Origin: Pseudoalteromonas ulvae UL12 | Lineage (GTDB): Bacteria > Pseudomonadota > Gammaproteobacteria > Enterobacterales > Alteromonadaceae | Direction of reading: 5' to 3' | Assembly (NCBI RefSeq): GCF_014925405.1 | Contig: NZ_AQHJ01000035.1 | Span: forward strand, 62,001-126,000 | DNA: 64,000 nt | Shown here: piece by piece, positions 9,282 through 16,796 of the stretch | Numbering within the stretch: the first letter of the stretch is position 1 | How the letters are laid out: each line of letters opens with the position of its first letter | The notes under the pieces: model-generated | What the model was told of the DNA's origin: nothing | Seen by the model: only the letters and a program-made list of their open reading frames with translations | Databases searched by the model: none | Program-made: the position numbers and the translations under genes

Positions 9282-9575
9282 ATGATTCACGAAAAAGATA
9301 TCGATCTTTATTTGAAGGCAAAACGGCAATTAAAAATAAGAAGAAATATTTTAATTATGTGTATTTTGATGTTAATTATTTGGATAGCCCTTAGGTTATT
9401 TGGCATCAATAACACAACTTTAGATATTGTCGCCGTTAGTATTTTCATGGGTGGGTTAGTTAACGCTGACGGCGGTTCATTTGTTCCTAAGTCTAAATTG
9501 CTAGAAATAATCGAGCGGCAAATAAATAGTGACCCAGAAGCGATAAAGTATGTCGGTAGCAAAACCCTACAATAA
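9282..9575 (+). CDS. Small membrane protein of unknown function
   Basis: I do not recognise this 97-residue protein. It has a basic N-terminus (KAKRQLKIRR), one strong hydrophobic segment at about residues 24-44 (ILIMCILMLIIWIALRLFG) and a weaker one at about 50-62, then a short soluble tail. The ribosome site is good (tggag, 8 bases before ATG). The next gene follows at about 100 bases on the same strand. Confidence 0.65.
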   Translation: MIHEKDIDLYLKAKRQLKIRRNILIMCILMLIIWIALRLFGINNTTLDIVAVSIFMGGLVNADGGSFVPKSKLLEIIERQINSDPEAIKYVGSKTLQ

Positions 9576-9675
9576 TTTAATTAAAAAATTATAAAACAGT
9601 GAGTTGTGATTGTTTTTGCTAATTTTAGTTGCTACCTTGCGATGGTTAGGTAAGCGTGCGAGGGAATTATTAATA

Positions 9676-10047
9676 ATGAGCAAATATGCTGATATAGCAA
9701 CTTTAGCAGTAGAGCTAGTACAGTTCAGAAAAGTTCGTAGCCCAGTCGAAGCTTGGCAAGAAAGCGCTTTTAAGTTTTACCCGAATAGTGAGTCAGCAAG
9801 AAACAAAGGGTGTCCTATATCAGCTTTTTTAGGGCTCTGCGAAGAAGGTAAAGTAAAAGGTATTGCAGCGGGGTCTTACACAAACTCAAAAGATAATAAA
9901 AAATATGCGCTAGAAGCATTGGAGTTAATTAAAGCCAATCCTCAGCTAAGTGAAACAGAGTTATGGAAGAGTATTTCAAGCAAAGCATATAATCAGCAAA
10001 TGCATGTTGTATTGGCACTTTATAAAAAGGGTTGGCTCAATTTTTAA
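9676..10047 (+). CDS. Conserved small protein, DUF6979-like
   Basis: A protein of 123 residues if the ATG at 9676 is used. An in-frame upstream TTG at 9610 would add a 22-residue hydrophobic extension that the family does not show. The sequence MSKYADIATLAVEL, the W of EAWQESA, NSESARNKGCPISAFLGLCEEG and YALEAL match what I remember of a widespread uncharacterised family (DUF6979). The function is unknown. A repeat module that also follows two other small genes in this window begins just after its stop. Confidence 0.65.
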   Translation: MSKYADIATLAVELVQFRKVRSPVEAWQESAFKFYPNSESARNKGCPISAFLGLCEEGKVKGIAAGSYTNSKDNKKYALEALELIKANPQLSETELWKSISSKAYNQQMHVVLALYKKGWLNF

Positions 10048-10073
10048 ATTTTTGCTGTGTAACACGACTCTGT

Positions 10074-10140
10074 AACACACATCAGTCTTAATTTTCATCA
10101 GTAGCCATTACTCATCTTGTTGGCCGCATAAGCGGTCAAA
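10074..10140 (+). repeat. Dispersed post-stop repeat, copy 1
   Basis: This stretch shares the core 'cattactcat...ttggccgc..aagcggtcaa' with 43594-43665 and 62426-62490. In each case it starts 10-30 bases after the stop of a small gene. The core can form a short GC hairpin (TTGGCCGC / GCGGTCAA), so it may act as a terminator. Confidence 0.55.
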
Positions 10141-10186
10141 TTTAAATCATTTAACACTCTTGTCTATTTGAAATAGTCGGGGGCAT

Positions 10187-10276
10187 GACGACTAAACAAT
10201 TGAATCAAAATAGGCACTCAGTTACCGTTTGTTAGTTAATAAATAAATTTTAAACGAGTCATTTTATAGGCTCGTG
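10187..10276 (+). repeat. Dispersed upstream repeat, copy 1 of 2
   Basis: It is homologous to 61433-61515. Both copies contain 'attgaatcaaaatagg', then 'actcagtta', 'ttaataa', an ACGAG / CTCGT inverted pair and 'ggctcgt', and both sit 20-35 bases before the start of a small gene. They may be a mobile promoter-like or attC-like module. Confidence 0.5.
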
Positions 10277-10295
10277 ATGTATAAAGGATTATCAC

Positions 10296-10595
10296 ATGTC
10301 TCAAGTAGTCAATAAAAAACAAGTTCATTGGCCAAGTTTGTTCTGGTTTATTATTGCAATAACTAGTTTTATTTCAGGAATTTATCAATCAATACCATCT
10401 AGTGTTTTATTCGGTATTGCTTTTGGTTGTATGGGTTATGCGAGTATCCGCTTTCTTCCATCAAACTTTTTTACCCAAAAAGTGTCTTTTGCTGCGCCAG
10501 CTGAAAAACAGCACCGTAAACTAGACTTAATTGTCCAAATTATTGGTTTTGTATTTATTGTAGCTGGACTCGTAGTCCAATATTTTTATACCTAA
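10296..10595 (+). CDS. Small membrane protein with two or three membrane segments
   Basis: I do not recognise this 99-residue protein. It has hydrophobic segments at about residues 13-28 and 32-50, a basic cytoplasmic loop (PAEKQHRKLD), and a last segment at about 77-97 (LIVQIIGFVFIVAGLVVQYF). A ribosome site (aaagga) lies about 10 bases before the ATG. Its upstream repeat also precedes the lipoprotein gene at 61548. Confidence 0.65.
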   Translation: MSQVVNKKQVHWPSLFWFIIAITSFISGIYQSIPSSVLFGIAFGCMGYASIRFLPSNFFTQKVSFAAPAEKQHRKLDLIVQIIGFVFIVAGLVVQYFYT

Positions 10596-10682
10596 CAAGT
10601 GACGACTCTCAGGGGCATAAAAAAGCGGTGTCTGCGGGTGTTGTTTGTCTAAGCATAAAAAAGCTATCTGAGTGTGAAAAGT

Positions 10683-10709
10683 TGACTGCTACAGGTGATG
10701 TAGCAGTCA
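10683..10709 (-). terminator. Terminator of the siderophore-type receptor gene
   Basis: A perfect 11-bp stem (TGACTGCTACA / TGTAGCAGTCA) lies just beyond the stop of the minus-strand receptor gene and, read on the minus strand, is followed by AACTTTTC. The plus strand also has an A run before the arm, as expected for a terminator read leftward. Confidence 0.75.
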
Positions 10710-10718
10710 AAAAAGCAG

Positions 10719-12857
10719 TTAGAATGTATAGCTCAGGGTGATATCAACTGAGCGAGGTTCGCCTGGTTGCACCCAGATTTGAGTGTATGAGTTGGGGAAG
10801 TATGTACGGTCAAATAAATTATGAACCTGTAGTTTTACTTCAAATTGCTGCGTGACATCATATTTAGCAAACATATTGGCCACTGTGTAGGCTGGTAAGT
10901 AAAAATCAGAACCGCGTTGGCCTAAACGTTCATCGACATAATTCGCGCCAACACCAACGGTGAGTGGGCGCTCAAACACGGGTAGTTGTTTGCTAATTTG
11001 TACGCTTGCGCTGTTTTGTGGGATATTGAGTAGTTCATCGCCTTTTTTTAATGCTACCCCAAGGCCGGTATCTCTTGCGTCTTTATCTACTTGAGCCTCA
11101 ATGTATGCATACGAGAACCACAGATCAAGGCCTCCCGGTAATTGCCCTGTTATATCAAGCTCAACCCCTGTGCTACTGGCTTGACCTATTGCAGTATGGA
11201 ACCCAGGGTTTGCGGCATCAGCGACAATAATATTTTTTTGCGTACTATCAAAATACGCAACCGTCACACCTAGGTTGTTATCGAGTAAATTAAATTTAGT
11301 GCCGATTTCTCCTGAAGTGGTTTCATTCGGTTTAAAACCTTGGCCAGTTGCATCCGTACCAAAATTTAAGCGATACCCTTCGCCGTAGCTTGAGTATAAA
11401 GACCAACTATCACTTAATTGATAGACCACACCTGCTTGTGGACTAAAATGGGATTCCGATTGTTCTGCTGAGACGTTTCGAATCTGATCATCGAGGGTTT
11501 GTTTCAAACGGTCAATACGCCCGCCGACACGAACATGCAAATTATCCGTTAAATGCATCTGATCTTGCAGGTATAAGCCAGTCGCAATTTGTTTTTGCAC
11601 TCGAACAATGGCTGGAACCGGAGTCGGTAATGCATGTTGGCCATAAACAGGTTGGTAAATATCAATCGCGTGCAACATTTCATTACTTGGATTAGTCGAC
11701 AACGCAGGCGCGCGATAGACACGGTAATCGCGATCATAATCAAATAAATCGTAATCAATCCCGACGATTAACTCGTGCGCAATGGTACCAGTATCAAATT
11801 TCCCAGCTAGTTCAGAGCGAATGACAAACTGATCGGTGTCGTAATCACGTTGACGTCTTTGACGAGTGAGCGTACGGCCATTGTAGTAGAGTTTTTGTCG
11901 CGAAGGTGAGACCTCTGCATCACTTGATGTACCGGTTAACTGTGTTGAGCGATAGCTTAAGCCTGAATTGACTGCCCAATCATTAGAAAGCTCATATTGC
12001 CATTGCAATTGATGACCCAGCACTTCGGTTGTCGTCGGGCCATCGCCAGGTTCACCCAAAAAGCGCTCAATGGGCATCATATCAAAATCGCCGCCCAGGG
12101 CGAGAATTCCGCGGTCGAATGGAATTTCTTGCCGGGCTGCTTCTAATTCATATTGCCATACCGAACGCGTGCTTTGCTCAAATAATACCGAGGCCATGAC
12201 GCCTTTTTTGTTGATGTCGATGGTATCGCGAAAGCTATCGCCCGTTTCGTAAAAACCAATCACACGTGCAGCTGTTTGTTCCGTTAAGCCACCGCTGAAG
12301 TCTGCCTCGAAACGGCGTTTATCGCGGCTACCCAATTCAAGGGCTATGCTACCTTGCTGCTCAAAGGTAGGTTGTTTGGTAATTAAGTTAATTGTGCCAC
12401 CAGGCTCACCTCGGCCATAGAGTGCTGCTTTTGGCCCTTTTAGTACTTCAACACGTTCAATGCCCGACAAATCTCTTGGCCCTGAAAACCCCCGACCAGC
12501 ATTAAAACCGTTAACTAAATAGCCGCTCGGGACATTTTCATCACCAAAAAAACCGCGTATCGCAAAGCTATCCCATAATCCGCCTAAACTGTTTTGGCGA
12601 GAGACGGAGGCCGATAAGTCAAGTGCTTGGGTTAAGCCAGTGACACCTGTATTAGCAATCAGCTGTTGGTTTATTTCTGATACGGCTTCAGGTGTTTTTA
12701 ATGCGTCAAAATTACCGCGATAAGCTTGGCGCTTTGCCGTTACTTCAATTGTTTCGATTGATGGATCATTTTGAGCATAGCTGCCAGTTGAACATAAACT
12801 CAGTGCAACTGCGAGGTGAATAGTGCAAAGTTGAAATGAGCGAAGAGAGACGTGCAT
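10719..12857 (-). CDS. TonB-dependent siderophore/metallophore receptor
   Basis: A 712-residue outer-membrane receptor. It has a signal peptide ending near SYAQND, the TonB box region TIEVTAKRQ, a plug domain with LIANTGVTGLTQALDLSASVS..., IERVEVLKGPKAALYGRGEPGGTINLITKQP (the classic siderophore-receptor plug), and a 22-strand barrel ending in ...SVDITLSYTF with terminal Phe. It lies 128 bases downstream of the operon encoding the nicotianamine-synthase-like enzyme, exporter and hotdog protein, and has a GTTAT-N3-ATAAC dyad just upstream (12897-12909). This position is like that of CntO in opine-metallophore clusters. The ligand is inferred to be the product of the neighbouring operon. Confidence 0.9.
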   Translation of the reverse strand: MHVSLRSFQLCTIHLAVALSLCSTGSYAQNDPSIETIEVTAKRQAYRGNFDALKTPEAVSEINQQLIANTGVTGLTQALDLSASVSRQNSLGGLWDSFAIRGFFGDENVPSGYLVNGFNAGRGFSGPRDLSGIERVEVLKGPKAALYGRGEPGGTINLITKQPTFEQQGSIALELGSRDKRRFEADFSGGLTEQTAARVIGFYETGDSFRDTIDINKKGVMASVLFEQSTRSVWQYELEAARQEIPFDRGILALGGDFDMMPIERFLGEPGDGPTTTEVLGHQLQWQYELSNDWAVNSGLSYRSTQLTGTSSDAEVSPSRQKLYYNGRTLTRQRRQRDYDTDQFVIRSELAGKFDTGTIAHELIVGIDYDLFDYDRDYRVYRAPALSTNPSNEMLHAIDIYQPVYGQHALPTPVPAIVRVQKQIATGLYLQDQMHLTDNLHVRVGGRIDRLKQTLDDQIRNVSAEQSESHFSPQAGVVYQLSDSWSLYSSYGEGYRLNFGTDATGQGFKPNETTSGEIGTKFNLLDNNLGVTVAYFDSTQKNIIVADAANPGFHTAIGQASSTGVELDITGQLPGGLDLWFSYAYIEAQVDKDARDTGLGVALKKGDELLNIPQNSASVQISKQLPVFERPLTVGVGANYVDERLGQRGSDFYLPAYTVANMFAKYDVTQQFEVKLQVHNLFDRTYFPNSYTQIWVQPGEPRSVDITLSYTF

Positions 12858-12896
12858 TGTAATTCCTTTAACAATATGAGGTTTTATTTTGGGTTT

Positions 12897-12909
12897 GTTA
12901 TATCATAAC
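12897..12909. promoter_or_regulatory. Zur-box-like dyad upstream of the receptor gene
   Basis: GTTATATCATAAC is a perfect GTTAT-N3-ATAAC palindrome, 40 bases upstream of the receptor start. It fits the core of the gammaproteobacterial Zur consensus (TGTTATANTATAACA). Matching sites occur at 15545 and 59895, and a one-mismatch site at 20122. Confidence 0.65.
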
Positions 12910-12985
12910 ACTTTGTTTGACTGTAATGTAAAGTGCTTATTGATAGGTTAGTTATTGAAATAACTAAAAATAGTGAGTTGGTTGC

Positions 12986-13438
12986 TCATTTCAACGGCAC
13001 CATAAAACTCGCGCGGCCAATAAAAGCACCGGATTCAACGATTATTTTGGCATTTTTGTAATAGACTAAATCGTCTGATAATTTCTTTTTACACTGTTTA
13101 GGAAAGTAGCCTTCAAAACTGACTTGCTCGGTTTTATTGATGGTGCGTTTAAACTTAAGATCAATATCTCTTAAATAGACTTCACCCGCTTTTGTCGCCA
13201 ATTGATTATCCCAACAGCCGTAAATGATCCCTAGTTGTGAAATCCAAATCATCGCGCTTTGTGCGCTAAAGTGGAACTCTCCATCGCCAGGCATTTGAAA
13301 ATGTTTTACATCGATTAGACCTTTTATATAGCCCGATTCGAGTTGGACTGATGAAAACTCCATGACTTCTTGTTTCCAGCCTGTTTGTAAATAATCAGAC
13401 ATCAGTGCCTGTTGCTGCTGTGTATTTAATTGTTGCAT
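12986..13438 (-). CDS. Hotdog-fold-like protein in the metallophore operon
   Basis: A 150-residue protein with no signal peptide. The segment PGDGEFHFSAQSAMIWISQLGIIYGCWDN reads like the long central helix of a hotdog fold, flanked by strands including EVYLRDIDLKFKRTI and VESGAFIGRASFMV. It recalls FabZ dehydratases and FcoT-type thioesterases, but I see no diagnostic catalytic signature. The ATG is 3 bases after the stop of the MFS gene, so it is translated in the same operon as the nicotianamine-synthase-like gene. A role in acyl modification of the metallophore is possible. I hold the fold assignment at moderate confidence and the function as speculation. Confidence 0.6.
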   Translation of the reverse strand: MQQLNTQQQQALMSDYLQTGWKQEVMEFSSVQLESGYIKGLIDVKHFQMPGDGEFHFSAQSAMIWISQLGIIYGCWDNQLATKAGEVYLRDIDLKFKRTINKTEQVSFEGYFPKQCKKKLSDDLVYYKNAKIIVESGAFIGRASFMVPLK

Positions 13439-13441
13439 CCG

Positions 13442-14671
13442 TTATCCTTTTAAATGTTGAGGGGAGGGAGTCTTTTCTGTGCTCATTGTTAAATATAAAA
13501 ATGCCAGCGCGCTGGTTGAGCCTATCGCCGCAAATAAATACCAAGTTAAGCCCGGAATTGTTTGCTCTAAATCTAAGGTATAACCAGCTAAAACACTGCC
13601 AATGATTAATCCAACACCAGCAAACAAATAGAAAAAACCATAGTGGGTTGAGACTGTTCCTGATGGGGCCGAGTTGGCAATGTATTTCATAATAAGTGGC
13701 AAACTCATCGCCGTAGCGACACTAAAAAATAACGCTAGTAGCCCCAATTGAATTAGTAGCTGCCACTGATTCTGCGCTTCAAATAACATCACTAAAAAGC
13801 CAATGCCCATTAACGCAAGGCCTGTACAAATAAACATCGGATCGTTATTAATGCGTTCACTAAGCGCCGTAATGGGCAGCTGTACAATGATTGAAATCAG
13901 TGCGCACGCACACAGTAACCACGTAATGCTGTGCAGCGGCATGGCGAACTGCCCCAAAAAAATAGGCATAGCAAACGATATTTGGTTTATCAGCATAAAG
14001 TAGCCCATCATCACGGCGCAAAGCTGTAAAAAGGGTCGATTGCTTAAAACGGTTTGAATTAAATTGTGGGTTGAAAGCTCACTGCTTTTGGGGGCTTTTT
14101 TGGGAGCGTGTAAACCAAACATAAACACAACGGCAAAACAGAAAAAAGGTAATGCAGCAACACTGCACAGCAATGCAAAGCTCATTGAAATCAGTGCCAA
14201 GCCACACACAGGGCCAAGTAGCTCACCGGCATTTCTTGCCATGCCGACTAGTGCAAACATCTGGGCTTTACTGATGCCGCTGGCATTGGAAAAATAAGCT
14301 TGCGCGGCGGGTGTAAACAGTGCTCCTGCAAAGCCAGTTAAAAAGGCTGCTAAAAATAACACCTCAACCTGCTCAGCCCATAAAAACAATAAAAAGCCCA
14401 CTGCACGTAACAGGCAGCCTGCAATGATTAATGGTTTAACGCCGAATTTATCAGCGAGCACGCCTCCGGCTAAAAACAAGCCTTGTTGGCAAAACGATCG
14501 CACTCCCATGACAACACCTATTAGTGTGGCGCTGAGCGCTAAGTGTTGAGCTAAATAATGACTGAGCAGCGGGATGAGCATGTAAAAACCTAAGTTAAAT
14601 ACAAAGGCAGCAAACAGCATCAATTTGTACTCAAAGGTTAAGCCTCGAAATGGTGCGAACATTTTCATCAT
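13442..14671 (-). CDS. MFS transporter, probable metallophore exporter
   Basis: A 409-residue 12-helix major facilitator protein. The first half has the MFS signature loop GGVLADKFGVKPLIIAG between helices 2 and 3, and the second half a parallel loop around ALSERINNDP. The start overlaps the stop of the nicotianamine-synthase-like gene as ATGA (14668-14671), so the two are translationally coupled. In the Cnt systems of Staphylococcus and Pseudomonas an inner-membrane exporter (CntE in the MFS, CntI in the EamA family) releases the nicotianamine-like product. By analogy this protein exports the product of the upstream enzyme; that is inference from position. Confidence 0.88.
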   Translation of the reverse strand: MMKMFAPFRGLTFEYKLMLFAAFVFNLGFYMLIPLLSHYLAQHLALSATLIGVVMGVRSFCQQGLFLAGGVLADKFGVKPLIIAGCLLRAVGFLLFLWAEQVEVLFLAAFLTGFAGALFTPAAQAYFSNASGISKAQMFALVGMARNAGELLGPVCGLALISMSFALLCSVAALPFFCFAVVFMFGLHAPKKAPKSSELSTHNLIQTVLSNRPFLQLCAVMMGYFMLINQISFAMPIFLGQFAMPLHSITWLLCACALISIIVQLPITALSERINNDPMFICTGLALMGIGFLVMLFEAQNQWQLLIQLGLLALFFSVATAMSLPLIMKYIANSAPSGTVSTHYGFFYLFAGVGLIIGSVLAGYTLDLEQTIPGLTWYLFAAIGSTSALAFLYLTMSTEKTPSPQHLKG

Positions 14672-15498
14672 TGCTCTGCAAGCGGCTTTTGCGCAATCAA
14701 AATAGAATGGAAGTTATCGCTATAGGTTTGAATCTTTAACTTAGGAATAAAGGGGGTTAGATCGCTAAATGTAATGCTTGGGTAAAGTAACTGACGTAAA
14801 TTAAATGCGGTTCTGACGACAACAAAGCTGCCAGGACGCATATGGGTAAATAAATGCCCGAGTATCTGTTTTTTCACATCACTTGATCCTGCTAATGCAG
14901 CCAGCCACACCACATCAAACTGATCAAAGTCTTCAAACTGACAAATATCAGCACACTTAAATGACTGCTTTTGCGAAGGATAAACCTGCTGTTGCACTTG
15001 CTGCCCCACAGACAATGCATCGGAATCGATATCGAGATTGCTGACCGTCATGCCTTGCAAGCCAAGCAGCAAAGAGGTGATAGGCAACGGCCCACTGCCC
15101 GCCATTAAAACAGTTAAATTTTGTTTACCTGATAGCGCATAAATCGCATTTGATTCTAACCCCACTGCTCGCTGGTAATGGTTAAACCACGGATAATCGG
15201 AGGTTAACGTTGCTAGAGGATCGGCAGATTGCAGTAACGTTTGTGCCCAATAATGCTCATAACGCCCCGACACCGATGCAAAGAGTGAGGTGATGTCACG
15301 TTTAATGTTACTTAGACAAGGCTCAGCCAACACTTGGTTGGCAAATGTTTCATCTTGTTGGTTCGATAATAAGTCCATAAAACGGGTGTACAGCGCCATG
15401 TTTGGAGCGGTAAAAGAATCATGGCTGATGTTTTTAATTGACTGAAATACATCACAAATTTGTGAGGCATATTGAGTGGGAGAGAATACAGGAATCAT
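14668..15498 (-). CDS. Nicotianamine-synthase-like enzyme (CntL/NAS family)
   Basis: A 276-residue protein of the nicotianamine synthase family, which transfers aminobutyrate groups from S-adenosylmethionine to build metallophores. The SAM-binding loop is MAGSGPLPITS (residues 132-142), followed by the strand VSNLDIDSDALSVG. The segment DVVWLAALAG, then HMRPGSFVVVRTAFNLRQLLYP and the final FHSILIAQK parallel the plant NAS order (FLAALVG, MAPGA.LMLRSAHALRAFLYP, NSVIIARK). In the N-terminal lid, Glu81 (GRYEHYW) and Tyr108 (WFNHYQ) are candidates for the catalytic Glu and Tyr described for archaeal NAS. It is the first gene of the operon and has a Zur-like dyad in its promoter. No opine dehydrogenase (CntM) gene is visible nearby, unlike staphylopine and pseudopaline loci. 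Confidence 0.85.
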   Translation of the reverse strand: MIPVFSPTQYASQICDVFQSIKNISHDSFTAPNMALYTRFMDLLSNQQDETFANQVLAEPCLSNIKRDITSLFASVSGRYEHYWAQTLLQSADPLATLTSDYPWFNHYQRAVGLESNAIYALSGKQNLTVLMAGSGPLPITSLLLGLQGMTVSNLDIDSDALSVGQQVQQQVYPSQKQSFKCADICQFEDFDQFDVVWLAALAGSSDVKKQILGHLFTHMRPGSFVVVRTAFNLRQLLYPSITFSDLTPFIPKLKIQTYSDNFHSILIAQKPLAEQ

Positions 15499-15544
15499 AT
15501 ATACCTAATTTAGGAAAAATTGTTACACTTTACATTTTGAAAAT

Positions 15545-15557
15545 GTTATAACATAAC
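15545..15557. promoter_or_regulatory. Zur-box-like dyad between the NAS-like operon and the RND operon
   Basis: GTTATAACATAAC is a perfect GTTAT-N3-ATAAC palindrome with the wider context AAATGTTATAACATAACG, close to the Zur consensus. It lies 47 bases upstream of the NAS-like start and 70 bases upstream of the divergent RND adaptor, so one site could control both. Confidence 0.7.
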
Positions 15558-15626
15558 GAAATTAGGCGGTGCAAGTGTTTTGTTTTTTATTTGGGTACTT
15601 TGTAATGTTAACAGGAAGTAATATGT

Positions 15627-16796
15627 ATGCTCGACAGGTTTGATGGCATCAAAGGGCGATGGTTTTTAACCCTCGCAATAGTTGGTTTAATGGTATTGGC
15701 GGGCTATTTTATCGTCCCTTCCGCCAAGGAGAAACATGGGAAAAGTAGTGATTTAATCAAGCCTTTACCTCTGATTAGCGTGACATCGGTGACGCCAACA
15801 GCCATGAATACGCAGCTGGAATTATCGGGCATTGTAAAGCCAATTGAAAACACCGATATCGCCTTTCAAGTGGCGGGTAAAGTGGCCTATTTACATCCTA
15901 GCTTTGTTGAAGGCGGCATAGTGCAAAAAGGCACAGTGCTGATCACATTGGACCCATTTGATTTAACGGCCGCAGTGACCCTTGCTAAGGCGAAAGTGGC
16001 CAAAGCAAACGCCGAATTAGAAGAAGAAAAAGCCAAAGCAAGTGTCGCCAAAGCAACACTCGCTTTGGCTAATACACCCTCAAGCAATCCACTTGCTAAG
16101 CGAGAGCCACAAGTGAATAGCGCGAACGCCTCGTTATTAGCCGCACAGACACAACTGCGCATTGCCCAAGAAAATCTTGCTCGAAGCCAATATCGCGCTC
16201 CATATGATGCACTGATTCAGCAGCGTAAAGTAGGTCTTGGGCAAGTGATTCATCAAGGGCAAACTCTTGGCCGTTTAGCTAACGTTGCTAAAGCTGATGT
16301 GCACGTTGCCATTGCTGATCATCAATTATCTTTGTTGCCAGAGTTACCAATCAGTAATGTCATCATTGATCATCATCAGGTTGTGCATACTGGGCGCTTA
16401 ACACGCAGTATTGGGACACGTTCAACCGCGACGCGCAATGCCACGTTTATTGTAGAAATTACGGATCCATATGGATTACGCAAGCAAGGAAAACGCATTG
16501 AATTTGGTGAGTTTGTACACGTATCCGTGCCGACAAAGAACTTTAAAAACGCAGCTTTAATTGCACACCACATGGTGACAGAGGGGCGTATTTGGACCTT
16601 ATCGGAGCAAAATACCTTGCGCTCGATGCCGGTTGAGATTGTGGGCAACCAAAAGCATGAGGTCATTATTGAGTTGCCGAGCCACCATCCAATTTTATTA
16701 GTCGATAAACGCCCAGAAATAGTGAGAGAAAACATGGCGGTCAATGTGGTTCAGTCGTCACTTGCACTCTCGCCTTTTGAAGGCCATTCATTATGA
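15627..16796 (+). CDS. RND efflux periplasmic adaptor (membrane fusion protein)
   Basis: A 389-residue adaptor with one N-terminal membrane anchor (WFLTLAIVGLMVLAGYFIV, about residues 12-30). The first lipoyl half (IENTDIAFQVAGKVAYLHPSFVEGGIVQKG) is followed by an Ala/Lys-rich coiled-coil hairpin at about residues 115-185 and the second lipoyl half (RAPYDALIQQRKVGLGQVIHQGQ). The start at 15627 has the ribosome site acaggaag 12-15 bases upstream. The stop overlaps the RND permease start (ATGA). No outer-membrane TolC-type gene is present, so it must use one encoded elsewhere. The shared, Zur-like control region suggests a link to metal or metallophore traffic. Confidence 0.87.
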   Translation: MLDRFDGIKGRWFLTLAIVGLMVLAGYFIVPSAKEKHGKSSDLIKPLPLISVTSVTPTAMNTQLELSGIVKPIENTDIAFQVAGKVAYLHPSFVEGGIVQKGTVLITLDPFDLTAAVTLAKAKVAKANAELEEEKAKASVAKATLALANTPSSNPLAKREPQVNSANASLLAAQTQLRIAQENLARSQYRAPYDALIQQRKVGLGQVIHQGQTLGRLANVAKADVHVAIADHQLSLLPELPISNVIIDHHQVVHTGRLTRSIGTRSTATRNATFIVEITDPYGLRKQGKRIEFGEFVHVSVPTKNFKNAALIAHHMVTEGRIWTLSEQNTLRSMPVEIVGNQKHEVIIELPSHHPILLVDKRPEIVRENMAVNVVQSSLALSPFEGHSL

